A stretch of 35,167 nucleotides of DNA from Bacteroidaceae bacterium. GTDB lineage: Bacteria > Bacteroidota > Bacteroidia > Bacteroidales > Bacteroidaceae. A model generated the notes under the pieces. The model was not told the origin of the DNA and made no database searches. It was given only the letters and a program-made list of their open reading frames with translations. Positions 1 through 8,473 of this stretch are shown here, in pieces (positions within the stretch are counted from its first letter, which is position 1; each line of letters starts with the position of its first letter). The translations under genes and the position numbers were made by a program. The stretch is from NCBI GenBank assembly GCA_016292545.1, contig JAEDIG010000010.1, forward strand, positions 1-35,167. Direction: 5' to 3'.

Positions 1-928
1 CAAGGCATGGGAACACATCCAGGAAATCGAGAAGCTCGGCGGTATGGCCAAGGCCATCGAGACGGGTCTGCCCAAGATGCGTATCGAGGAGGCTTCTGCC
101 CGCACCCAAGCGCGCATCGACTCTGGCATCCAGACCATTGTAGGCGTAAACAAGTACCGCCTCGACCACGAGGATCCCATCGACATCCTCGAAATCGACA
201 ACACAGCCGTCCGCCTGGAGCAGGAAGCCGGTCTGAAGGAACTGCGTGCCCATCGCGACGAGGCACAGGTGAAGGCCGACCTCGCAGCCATTACGGAGTG
301 TGTGCGTGAGTTCAACGAAGGCAAGAAGAGCGAGCACAACCTGCTCGACCTGGCAGTAACCGCTGCCGGCCATCGTGCCACCCTTGGAGAAATCAGTGAT
401 GCCTGCGAGGCTGTCGTGGGCCGTTATAAAGCCATTATCAGAACCATTTCAGGAGTGTACAGTTCAGAAAGCAAGAACGACAAGGCGCTCGAAGAGGCTT
501 GCCGTCTCACCGAAGAGTTTGCAAAGCAGGAGGGACGCCGTCCCCGCATCATGATTGCCAAGATGGGCCAGGACGGCCACGACCGTGGTGCCAAGGTGGT
601 TGCCACCGGTTATGCCGACTGTGGATTCGACGTGGACATGGGTCCGTTGTTCCAGACACCTGCCGAGGCTGCTCGCGAGGCAGTGGAGAACGACGTGAAC
701 GTGGTGGGTGCCAGCTCTCTGGCCGCCGGTCACAAGACCCTGGTTCCCCAGCTCATCGAAGAACTCAAGAAGCTGGATCGCGAGGACATCATGGTCATTG
801 CCGGTGGTGTCATCCCCGCCCAGGACTACGACTTCCTCTACAAGGCTGGCGTAGCCGCTATCTTCGGCCCCGGCACCAGCATTGCCAAGTCGGCCTGCGA
901 AATCATGAATATCCTCATGGGTAAATAA
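1..928 (+). CDS. mutB: Methylmalonyl-CoA mutase large subunit, C-terminal part (5' end outside window)
   Basis: This is the adenosylcobalamin-dependent cytoplasmic enzyme that interconverts methylmalonyl-CoA and succinyl-CoA in the propionate/succinate pathway of Bacteroidales. The frame is open from base 2 (KAWEHIQEIEKLGGMAK), so the gene starts before the window; the ATG at 44 is internal. About 308 residues are visible. The end of the substrate-binding TIM barrel comes first, with the typical GVNKYRLDHEDP stretch near 155. The C-terminal B12-binding domain follows, with the DxHxxG cobalt-ligand motif (DGHDRG) at 572-589 and the later motifs VVGASSLAAGH and VIAGGVIPAQDY. The protein ends in NILMGK, as full-length relatives do. 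A small-subunit gene would be expected upstream, outside the window. The family call is very secure. Confidence 0.97.
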   Translation, partial: KAWEHIQEIEKLGGMAKAIETGLPKMRIEEASARTQARIDSGIQTIVGVNKYRLDHEDPIDILEIDNTAVRLEQEAGLKELRAHRDEAQVKADLAAITECVREFNEGKKSEHNLLDLAVTAAGHRATLGEISDACEAVVGRYKAIIRTISGVYSSESKNDKALEEACRLTEEFAKQEGRRPRIMIAKMGQDGHDRGAKVVATGYADCGFDVDMGPLFQTPAEAAREAVENDVNVVGASSLAAGHKTLVPQLIEELKKLDREDIMVIAGGVIPAQDYDFLYKAGVAAIFGPGTSIAKSACEIMNILMGK

Positions 929-953
929 ATTATTCACCCATTCCCTTTATCTC

Positions 954-987
954 TACCCTGTGCCTGTCGCCCGACGGACACAGGGTA
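954..987 (+). terminator. Hairpin downstream of the mutase gene
   Basis: TACCCTGTG (954-962) pairs perfectly with CACAGGGTA (979-987), and GTC/GAC can pair further inside. It lies 25 bases after the stop codon. The T-tract afterwards is weak (GTGTCGTTTC), so Rho-independent termination is likely but not certain. Confidence 0.55.
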
Positions 988-1090
988 GTGTCGTTTCAGC
1001 CCTTCCACTCGAGCCTGCAGGAGTGCGAGAAGGGGAAGAAGAACAGGAAGAACGCCCTGGAAGGTTGCCCTCCGCCCAATTATACTGATA

Positions 1091-1163
1091 TTTCAGAGAA
1101 GATATACTCCTATGCGCTGAGAAGATATACTTCTTCTGCCGATGAAGTATATCTTCTCTGAAA
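1091..1163. repeat. Three-arm palindromic repeat between convergent genes
   Basis: The arm at 1091-1108 (TTTCAGAGAAGATATACT) is an exact inverted repeat of 1146-1163. A middle arm, 1119-1133 (GAGAAGATATACTTC), is an exact inverted repeat of 1144-1158. The right arm can therefore form either an 18-bp stem with the far arm or a 15-bp stem with the near arm, but not both. It lies just past the end of the 16-gene operon and beyond the mutase terminator, so it may end transcription from one or both sides. The rest of 988-1205 shows no gene. Confidence 0.7.
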
Positions 1164-1205
1164 ACAGCCCCGTATCAGGCTACAGACAACTGACCGCCCC
1201 CACCC

Positions 1206-1925
1206 TTATTCTCCCAGCGTTATCTCCGTCACGATGGGAGTGAAGGTGTCGTCGTAGGTAATCTGTATGCCTATCTGGCCTTTGGCGTTTGCCTTTAGGG
1301 TGAGGCGGGAAAGTGTTTTCCGCTTCAGAGTGATTTGTCCGCTGGAACTGCCTGTTTCCCCATCCGGCCTGCTGGCGGTGACATGGTAGGAAAGTGTGGC
1401 TTCGCCGGTGGTGTCGTCCACATTGAAATAGGCCATTGTATCCGTGTCGCTCAGCGTGACGGACCTGTTCCCCACTGTGGCCTCCACCTCATATTGCGTG
1501 TAGTAGAACGAATCATCGGTCAGCAACTGGAGGGCGGCGTTGTCCATGCTGCAGCTCACCAGCACCGTGGTGGATTGGCCAGTGCTCACCTCAAAGGGTT
1601 TTGTTCCGGCATACCGGGGTTGGCCGTAGGCGGAGGGAGAAGATTCGGCTTCTGTCTTTGTGCAGCTCTCTGCCGTCAGCACATAGTCGGTGTCGGTGGG
1701 AAGCGAAATCTTTCCGCTCAGCGTAGAGTAGTGCGCGGGAGGCATGATGATGCTTTTGCCCCGGCTGATGCTTACAAGGTAATCTATGTCCGAGACACTG
1801 CGCGTTTCTTCCACCTTCACGGGTGGTTCAATGGTAATCCATCCGCAGGGCACATTCATGTCCTCCACACATGATGTGAGCGTCAGCAGCACGGCCATCG
1901 CCGCAATCCTTATCCTTTTCTTCAT
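1206..1925 (-). CDS. g16: short DUF4493-type lipoprotein, last gene of the operon
   Basis: A 239-residue predicted outer-membrane lipoprotein. The start at 1925 (MKKRIRIAA) is chosen because its ATG overlaps the stop of g15 as ATGA; an in-frame ATG at 1934 would add three residues. A short signal peptide ends in lipobox LTSC, Cys19. Acidic residues follow at once (CVEDM), which fits a surface-export signal. ETR at residues 40-42 is the conserved Thr-Arg site, and the family pattern RYAGTKPFEV, then TTVLVSC, then a strand-rich end (GIQITYDD) follows. It resembles g8 in its second half (AYFNV, then a Thr/Ser-rich hairpin). No enzymatic motif is seen. Role: probably a subunit of the surface structure encoded by the operon (inference). 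Confidence 0.82.
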   Translation of the reverse strand: MKKRIRIAAMAVLLTLTSCVEDMNVPCGWITIEPPVKVEETRSVSDIDYLVSISRGKSIIMPPAHYSTLSGKISLPTDTDYVLTAESCTKTEAESSPSAYGQPRYAGTKPFEVSTGQSTTVLVSCSMDNAALQLLTDDSFYYTQYEVEATVGNRSVTLSDTDTMAYFNVDDTTGEATLSYHVTASRPDGETGSSSGQITLKRKTLSRLTLKANAKGQIGIQITYDDTFTPIVTEITLGE

Positions 1926-4900
1926 TTCTTCCATACTTTTTTAACCGTTCCATCCTTCTGGCGCACAATGTTCACGCCCTTCTTCATGGTTCCCAATTTC
2001 ATGCCGTCCAGCCCATAAACGGCTTCCACGGCTTCCTCATCCTCGATGGTCTCGCCCAGCCAAGTGGTGTTGCCGCCGCCATCCTCCACAGCAACCCTCA
2101 CCTTCACATTCTGCGTGGTGGGTGCTTCGAAATAGGCGGTGTAGGCATTGATGGTGGCATTGCTGCTGCCTAGGCAGAGCTTTCCGCCGGCAATGCCATA
2201 GCGCCCGCTCATGGATGTGCCGGGCGTATAGTTTCCGTGCATTGTCCAGCTGTTCCTGATGACATCTGCAGCTTGAGGCTGAACAGCAGTAACATTTTCA
2301 AAAACAATTGGTGAAGCAACGCTCTGGCTCAAATAAATCAAATAAGGCTGGTTGGCAAGGATAGTGCCATCCTCCACCTTCTTGAAATAGAGTGTATATC
2401 CGTCTGCCTTGTTATAAGTCACAAGCTCCAGTTGCGCTACATAAGCATTGGCATCGCCAACAGCCAAGGCATTGATGTCAGTATCAAAAGGCAGCGTAAT
2501 GGTGCTGTGGCCAGTATTGAAGGTTCGCTGGAGGGTGATTTGGCTGTATACAGTTTCGGGGTATTGTATCTCAGGGGCTGCCTGGGGCGAGAGCACCACG
2601 GAAGGCCCCTGCACCGTAAGGATATAGGTCTTGCTGATGGCTTTGTATCTGTCATCCTCGGCGCGGGTCAGGGTGATGGTCACGCTGCCTCCCGCCTTCA
2701 CGGGTGTGAGGGTGAGGGTGTTGCTGGCAAAGGAGGTCTCTATATAGTCCCCCTCGTTGCCCGTAATAATGAAGTTGCTCTTTGTCAGCGTGGCGATGCT
2801 GCCTATCTTGACCGGTGCTTCTCCTATCGTCAGGATGTTCGTCTCCTCTTCCGACAGGCTGGTGATGACCGTAGCGTCCATCTTGCTGATGACGGTGAAA
2901 TCGCGTGTGATGGAAGCCTCGTTGTACTTGTAGTTGCCCGGCTGGGTGGCCGTGACGGCGATGTTGGCACCTGCGGAAAGGGCCTTCAGCTCACCGGTGT
3001 TCTCGTCCACACCGAGTACGGCAGGATTGCTGGAGGTGTAGGTGACAGCCAGTCCACTGCTGGCAGTGGCCTTGTTGGTGGTGAGAACAGCCCCGATGCT
3101 CAGCGTCCTGTCTGCTTCGGAAAGTTCACTGGTCCAGGACAGGGTCTGGTCATGTTTTGTCACCGTAATGTCGAACGATTGCGATGCCTCCTTGTAGGCC
3201 GTAGTGGCAGCTTGCGTCAGCGTGATGCGTGTGGTTCCGGCATTTTTGGCTGTAATCACACCATTTTCATAGCTGACGATGTTTTCTGTGCTATAAGTGG
3301 CCGTAATCTCTCCATCGCTGTTCTTGCTGGAGAAAGTAACCGTTGCCGTTTCTTCCACCTTCAGTGCCGTCTTGTCCAGAGAAATGCCGAGCGTATTGTC
3401 GTACTTCGTCACTTGGAAGGTGACGCTTTGTGAGGTTCCATAATACAGGTCGTTGGCATTCTGGGTGAAGGTCAGTGTGGTTGTTCCCTCGCCAATGGCC
3501 GTTGCTGTATTGGTTTCCTTATCGTATGAGATTACACCTTCGCTGGATGTCGACACGTTCAGCGTGGCATCGCTGTTCTTGCCGCTGAAGACATTGCTCA
3601 CCTTAGCACCCACCTTCAGACTTTGCCCGCCGATTACGCTAAGGGTGTTGGCTCGCTTTTCTGCGGTGGCTGTAAACTTGATGTCATTGGAATAGAACCG
3701 ATCACCGATGGTGATAGTGGCCTCTTCTGCACCCAATTTCGATGGGTCGGAAGTATAGGTCAATGTCACTACGGCAGGGTTGTTACGGTTATCACTGTTG
3801 TCTTGTACTGTAATAATCTGTGGGCTAACTTTGAAATTGTCATTATTGCTGATGACCTCTATATTGCCACCATTTATGCTGCTGTAATCAATGGCTATGG
3901 TCGCTGTGCCATTGTTGCCTGTCAGCACAGTTCCCAAATCTGTCTGTGACGGAGTAGTACGCACGTATGTCTTGCGTGAAACCCTGACATTCCTTACCTG
4001 CTTGTTGCCTGTAGCTCCTGTTTCTGTCAAGATGCGGATATGGGTGGCATTCTCAGGTATGTCACAAGAAAAGTCATACCACTCCCCTCTATTGGGCAGG
4101 TTCAGCGTCAGAACCTTGATCCAGCTATTCCCGCCATCGGTGGAATATTCTGCATAAAAGTCGGATGAGTTCGATACGCCAAGAATTGCAGTACGTTTCG
4201 CCTGAAAAGTAAAATACTCACCAGGGCCATTCAAAGCCAGTGTTCCCGTGCCGTCGATGGTACTCCATTCCTTTTCGCTTCCATCACACCATCCTTCATA
4301 CACATATCCTTCGCCTTCTGTAATGGAATTGACCTTGATGCGGAAATATACCTCACCGGCAGAATACTTGTAGGTTTCTGCCTGTGATACCTTCCAGATG
4401 TTAGAACCATCAGTCGATTTTGTGGTAATGGTATTGCCAGAAAGTACGGCGATGTCATCAGAACCGGAGGCGAGTTGAACATCATAGGGCGCATCGGAGG
4501 GCGAGAGGTACTCCACGCTGATATTCTGGTTGTAGGCCATATTCCTGCTCACTTTCTGTTCGCCATCCAATTTTATGGCAATCGTGTTGCTTATCTTTGA
4601 TACCGTTATCTCGTAGGACGCACTGGTGTAGTCAGTGTACTTGTCTGTGGCAGCCTGCTTGAAGGTGATCTTTGCCGTTCCCGCATTCTTCGCGGTGATG
4701 ACCCCATCGGCATACGCAATGACATCCGTATCGCTGTTTACTGTCGATGAAAGCGTCTGCTCGGTAATCTCTGTCAGGATGGGAGTATTGGTATTGTTCT
4801 GGTTGGAGAAGGTGACGGCAATCGTACCATCCACCTGCGCCTCCTGTGCAGCCAGACTAACACCCAGGGTGTTGTTCACCTTACTTACCGTGATGGCCTG

Positions 4901-7078
4901 TTCGCGGCTTTCTCCAGCCCATTTCGTGGTTTCTGCCTGCGATACGGTGATGGTGGCGGTACCCTCGCCTACGGCGGTGAGGATGCCATCGGCAACCTGC
5001 ACCACAGCGGTGTTGCTGCTGGTGACCGACACCTCCACTTCATTATTCGAGGTGGTATAGAAGTCTGTCTTCGTATCTCCCACCTGCATGGCGGAGGGGA
5101 TGGTAATGGCCAGACCGCCCTTATACTGTTCTACGGTGATGTTGTACACAGCACTGGAGGCACTGTGTGTGGCATTGGCGGGCTGTGAAAGGGTGACGGT
5201 GGAGGTTCCGGCCTTGAGAGCCGTCAACGTGATGATGTTTTCCTCTCTGCTGACACTGACTACCTCCTCCGAAGTTGAAGTACATGTAAAATCTTCATCT
5301 ATGTTCGATGCTGTGATGGTAGTGCTCTGCCCGACTTTTAACTTAGCATTAGTGGAAGTAAAACCATTCTCTCCATTTTCCGTGAACGATGCCTGCAATT
5401 TCTCCAGCACATTGAATGTGCGAGTGATGCTCGTTGCAGCATTAAACTCATCATTACCCGCCTGCGAAGCGGTTATCACAACCCCCTCATTGGATGGGGC
5501 AACACCTGTCACCACACCCCCGCCATCTACGGTGGCTGCAGAGGAGTTGCTTGTGGTATAGGCAACGGCAAGCCCGCTGGTGGCTGTGGCACTGCTGCTG
5601 ACCGATGTACCACTCACCAGATTGAAGTCGGTGATGTCCATGTCCCAGGCGAGTGTCTGATTCTTCTTGAACCAGGCATAGAGCGTAAGGTTCTTGATGG
5701 AGCCTACCGTTTCATTGGTAATGGTCGGGGTATAGGAGGCCTCCGCAGAGGCAAGATTCGTGTGCGCAGCATCGTAGTACCATCCTTCAAAGGTACAGTC
5801 CTCAGCAGGAGTGGCTGTGAAGGTGGCCTGGGTGGAAAGGGACGTGGCAGAGGGGTCGCCAAGGATTTTGTCGGTCACTGATGCGCTTACGCTGCCATGG
5901 TCATAAATCTTCTGTGCACTGACGCTGAAATAGAAGATGGGCTTGAAGATGGCATAGAGCATCTTATTGGCAGTGGAGCCTGGTGTGGAGTTTGTGATGG
6001 TGGGCTGGTAAGGGTTTGCCGTAGATTCATAGGATGTGGCATCTGCCGTAGTTCCCCATCCCACAAATTCATAACCGCTGTTTGGGGTGGCTGTGAAAGT
6101 GGCAGTTTTTGTTTCTGATGAATTCGTGGAGGTGATGCTCCCATCCACCGATGCTGAAGCCGTACCATGGGAGACATAGTTCGGATTGGCAGTAGCGGAA
6201 AAATTGTAGGTGGCAGTAGAGGAACCGCTGACAGTGAAAGTCGTGGTGGCTCCGTTCATGGAAAGGGTGACCGTACCCGAATGTACACCCGGAGTGGTGG
6301 ATGAATAGGTGACATTAACTGATGAGTTGCCGGTGTCACCTACTTCAACGGGGGCAATCGTGAAATGTGTATCATCGCATTTTCCAGTTACCCGTTGGTT
6401 ATAGGTGGTATTGTTGAAAGAGAAGGAGGCAGTTTTTGTTGTTGATGTGCCTATGGATTGAGAGTCGAAGGCAAGGCTTGTGGTCTTGGCTGTGATGTTG
6501 GTGGCGCGGGTGACATAAATATCCCTATAATATTTGGTTAGCGTTGCACCTGTCGTTGTACGGAACCTAATATGTGTCACATCAGGATTAATATCACAGC
6601 CGTATGTTGCATAATCTTTCCCTACGGAAGTGTTATATATCTCCTTCCATGTTGAACCATTATCTGTTGATGCCTCAACCCTAATAGGACCAGCTCCTGT
6701 TGCGCCCCAAAAAGTACTAGAATGCGATCTAAAAGATAATTTATTACCTGGCCCATCAAGTTTAAATGCATCTCCAGTTGCAATTGTATTAAGAGAATAT
6801 TCTTTTGATGTATCCACTAATACATAACTCGTATTCTCCCCATACGCCCACACCTCACCCCATCCCATAAGGCACAACATAGCCGTCAGCAGCACCCTGT
6901 GGAGGATGGCTGTTTCATTTTTTTTGCTGTTGGTAAACCTAGATGTTCTAGTTTTTTTAGCGGTGCTAGGTATACCGATGCCAAATGGGCTGGATGGGCT
7001 GGGGAATCTATTGGGGCGATATTGGATAGATTCCCTTGCATCTGATATTGTGTGGATGGATGGTATATATGTCATCAT
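1922..7078 (-). CDS. g15: giant secreted Ig-repeat protein (1718 aa)
   Basis: A putative surface adhesin. The start at 7078 overlaps the g14 stop (ATGA) and leaves an unusual 57-residue N-terminal stretch before the signal-peptide core (about 58-78, ILHRVLLTAMLCLMGWGEVW). Domain order, by reading: jelly-roll-like 81-193; choice-of-anchor-D-like Ig 194-288; two InlB-B-type repeats 289-380 and 381-472 (FVGWGT, FEGWYYD, each ending LYA.F); five BIg2-like repeats 473-917; a second jelly-roll plus anchor-D pair 918-1141; four more BIg2-like repeats 1142-1490; a C-terminal beta domain 1491-1680; and a tail with VYGLDG and GVNIVRQKDGT resembling a Bacteroidetes C-terminal sorting tag. The Ig repeats share a [ST]Q.A....Y motif. 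There is no lipobox, unlike its neighbours. A7 and A8 runs near the 5' end could slip. Confidence 0.88.
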   Translation of the reverse strand: MMTYIPSIHTISDARESIQYRPNRFPSPSSPFGIGIPSTAKKTRTSRFTNSKKNETAILHRVLLTAMLCLMGWGEVWAYGENTSYVLVDTSKEYSLNTIATGDAFKLDGPGNKLSFRSHSSTFWGATGAGPIRVEASTDNGSTWKEIYNTSVGKDYATYGCDINPDVTHIRFRTTTGATLTKYYRDIYVTRATNITAKTTSLAFDSQSIGTSTTKTASFSFNNTTYNQRVTGKCDDTHFTIAPVEVGDTGNSSVNVTYSSTTPGVHSGTVTLSMNGATTTFTVSGSSTATYNFSATANPNYVSHGTASASVDGSITSTNSSETKTATFTATPNSGYEFVGWGTTADATSYESTANPYQPTITNSTPGSTANKMLYAIFKPIFYFSVSAQKIYDHGSVSASVTDKILGDPSATSLSTQATFTATPAEDCTFEGWYYDAAHTNLASAEASYTPTITNETVGSIKNLTLYAWFKKNQTLAWDMDITDFNLVSGTSVSSSATATSGLAVAYTTSNSSAATVDGGGVVTGVAPSNEGVVITASQAGNDEFNAATSITRTFNVLEKLQASFTENGENGFTSTNAKLKVGQSTTITASNIDEDFTCTSTSEEVVSVSREENIITLTALKAGTSTVTLSQPANATHSASSAVYNITVEQYKGGLAITIPSAMQVGDTKTDFYTTSNNEVEVSVTSSNTAVVQVADGILTAVGEGTATITVSQAETTKWAGESREQAITVSKVNNTLGVSLAAQEAQVDGTIAVTFSNQNNTNTPILTEITEQTLSSTVNSDTDVIAYADGVITAKNAGTAKITFKQAATDKYTDYTSASYEITVSKISNTIAIKLDGEQKVSRNMAYNQNISVEYLSPSDAPYDVQLASGSDDIAVLSGNTITTKSTDGSNIWKVSQAETYKYSAGEVYFRIKVNSITEGEGYVYEGWCDGSEKEWSTIDGTGTLALNGPGEYFTFQAKRTAILGVSNSSDFYAEYSTDGGNSWIKVLTLNLPNRGEWYDFSCDIPENATHIRILTETGATGNKQVRNVRVSRKTYVRTTPSQTDLGTVLTGNNGTATIAIDYSSINGGNIEVISNNDNFKVSPQIITVQDNSDNRNNPAVVTLTYTSDPSKLGAEEATITIGDRFYSNDIKFTATAEKRANTLSVIGGQSLKVGAKVSNVFSGKNSDATLNVSTSSEGVISYDKETNTATAIGEGTTTLTFTQNANDLYYGTSQSVTFQVTKYDNTLGISLDKTALKVEETATVTFSSKNSDGEITATYSTENIVSYENGVITAKNAGTTRITLTQAATTAYKEASQSFDITVTKHDQTLSWTSELSEADRTLSIGAVLTTNKATASSGLAVTYTSSNPAVLGVDENTGELKALSAGANIAVTATQPGNYKYNEASITRDFTVISKMDATVITSLSEEETNILTIGEAPVKIGSIATLTKSNFIITGNEGDYIETSFASNTLTLTPVKAGGSVTITLTRAEDDRYKAISKTYILTVQGPSVVLSPQAAPEIQYPETVYSQITLQRTFNTGHSTITLPFDTDINALAVGDANAYVAQLELVTYNKADGYTLYFKKVEDGTILANQPYLIYLSQSVASPIVFENVTAVQPQAADVIRNSWTMHGNYTPGTSMSGRYGIAGGKLCLGSSNATINAYTAYFEAPTTQNVKVRVAVEDGGGNTTWLGETIEDEEAVEAVYGLDGMKLGTMKKGVNIVRQKDGTVKKVWKK
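6918..6958 (-). repeat. Homopolymer A8 and A7 tracts in the 5' coding region of g15
   Basis: On the coding strand there is an A7 run at 6952-6958 and an A8 run at 6918-6925, both between the coupled ATG (7078) and the signal-peptide core. Gain or loss of one base in either would throw the 1718-residue frame. Runs of this length are common slippage sites, but switching is not shown here. Confidence 0.6.
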
Positions 7079-7746
7079 TGTCTATTGCAGCTAATATTCT
7101 CTATTGTTGCCCGTAGCTGGGCGATTTCTCTTTTGAGCATTTCTATCTCATGGGCTTGCGCCTCTATGATTTCATTTTGTGTCTGGCGGCGGCCCAGCCT
7201 TACGGCTGTCATACGCTCCTTGATTCCTCCTTCTTCTCTGAAGGTCTCTTCAAGCTTGTTTAGCCATGTGCATATCATTTTGTCTACTTGGTGGCAGAGT
7301 GTGATTGCCAGATTGCACAGTTCCTCGTCGTTCGCCTTTTTGAAAAGCGGGGTGTAGTCGTCTACATTATTGTGGGTTCTGCAAAACTCTAGCAGATGCT
7401 GCTGCCGGGGATTGCTTCTGTCCCATAGGGTGAGGCCACGGGTGGCCAAATAATCCACATAGTCTTCTCGCAACTCTTTTATGCTTCCGCGGGAAACATT
7501 GATGAGTTTGATTTCCATCTCGGAGGAGGTGACCCCATCGGCCATCCCCTCCACAATATTCTGCTTCCCCGAGCGCGCGGCCTGCACCATCTGGTCTACG
7601 GTGCGGTCTTTGTAGGAAAGGTATTTCTTGACGAAATGAACAGTGAGACGATACAGGACGTCCGACTTTTTGTAGAAAGCCAGATTCTCCCAGTTGGGCT
7701 GCTTGCGCAGGATCCTTGGGTCGCTGTTATTCGAATTCTCCGCCAT
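7075..7746 (-). CDS. g14: four-helix-bundle protein with C-terminal suffix domain
   Basis: 223 residues, no signal peptide, so predicted cytoplasmic: the only such product in the operon. The first ~110 residues fit the S23/23S rRNA intervening-sequence four-helix-bundle family (QAARSGKQNIVEG, then EMEIKLINVSRGSIKELREDY). Residues ~110-190 match the 'four helix bundle suffix domain' type, and 190-218 form a coiled coil (EIEMLKREIAQLRATI). Its start lies inside the end of g13 (20-base overlap) and its stop overlaps the g15 start, so translation is coupled on both sides. The molecular role of the family is not established. Some members occur in rRNA insertions, and the related Avd bundles partner reverse transcriptases, but no reverse transcriptase is present here. 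A regulatory or RNA-binding role is a guess. Confidence 0.85.
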   Translation of the reverse strand: MAENSNNSDPRILRKQPNWENLAFYKKSDVLYRLTVHFVKKYLSYKDRTVDQMVQAARSGKQNIVEGMADGVTSSEMEIKLINVSRGSIKELREDYVDYLATRGLTLWDRSNPRQQHLLEFCRTHNNVDDYTPLFKKANDEELCNLAITLCHQVDKMICTWLNKLEETFREEGGIKERMTAVRLGRRQTQNEIIEAQAHEIEMLKREIAQLRATIENISCNRQ

Positions 7747-8467
7747 ATTCGTTTCCTGTATCTATCCTTATCAGTCCTGTGATGGGCTGTACGCTGAGGG
7801 TGAGGGTTTGGGTGGTGCCGGCTGTGAGGATGAGGGTGCCTGTGAGGGAGGCATCCTGGATGTATGTCCCCTGCTTGGCATCGGCTGTGAGGGTGTAGGG
7901 GATGGAGCCGGGCATCAGGTAGAGGGTGTATGCAGTCGTCACTGACAGCACGCGGTTGCCATCAGTGAAGGTGAGATTCAGCGTCTCGTAGCTACTTGTG
8001 AAGGCATCTGCGAGGACTATCTTCAGCTCGGTGTTCTTGGGCGCGCCTAGGTCTAGGGTGACATTTGCGCTTCCTCCTGCTGCGATAGTGAACTGCGCGG
8101 AAGTGCCTTCGTGCCAGGGGCATCCTGTGCCTTCGGTGGCTGCTGTCTGGTTGGAGGCTGTGAGGGTATAGGTGCCCGCCTTCAGTTTGGCGGTGTTGTT
8201 GGCATCGAGGGTGATGGTTTGGTTGGTCACCGTTTCGCCTTCAGTGGTTTGTCCGTTGAGGGTAAGGGTGTAGCCAGTGAGGTCTGCCAGAGGCTGGGAT
8301 ACCCGCGTTTCTATGCTCAGGTAATCGTTTTCTGCCTGCACATGCAAACAGAGTGTGCCTTCCTGAGAAGGCACCACTCCATCTGTTACCGATGATGTGC
8401 ATGCTGCTGCCATCACCGATAACATAACTAGAACGATGAACCGTATTGTCTTTTTTGTTGTTAGCAT
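7727..8467 (-). CDS. g13: short DUF4493-type lipoprotein
   Basis: 246 residues. The signal peptide ends in lipobox MAAAC (Cys23), followed by Ser-rich and acidic residues. IETR at 51-54 is the conserved Thr-Arg site after a first strand (TLCLHV). The family core is recognisable though divergent: LKAGTYTLTA, then CPWHEGTSAQFTI in place of the usual PYYxG, then SANVTLDLG. The C-terminal half is a run of alternating Thr/Leu strands with no catalytic motif. It follows g12 after six bases, and its last 20 bases encode the start of the cytoplasmic g14. Probably a surface-exposed subunit. Confidence 0.82.
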   Translation of the reverse strand: MLTTKKTIRFIVLVMLSVMAAACTSSVTDGVVPSQEGTLCLHVQAENDYLSIETRVSQPLADLTGYTLTLNGQTTEGETVTNQTITLDANNTAKLKAGTYTLTASNQTAATEGTGCPWHEGTSAQFTIAAGGSANVTLDLGAPKNTELKIVLADAFTSSYETLNLTFTDGNRVLSVTTAYTLYLMPGSIPYTLTADAKQGTYIQDASLTGTLILTAGTTQTLTLSVQPITGLIRIDTGNEYGGEFE

Positions 8468-8473
8468 TTATTC

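Noticed and set aside
6951..6995. An internal promoter for g15 (TTTGGCA... near 6,980)
   Set aside because: A TTTG box is present but no TAnnTTTG follows at the proper distance; translational coupling to g14 explains expression without it.
7075..7746. Diversity-generating retroelement (four-helix Avd-like protein next to a large surface protein)
   Set aside because: No reverse transcriptase and no template/variable repeat pair is visible in the window, and the bundle is of the suffix-domain type.
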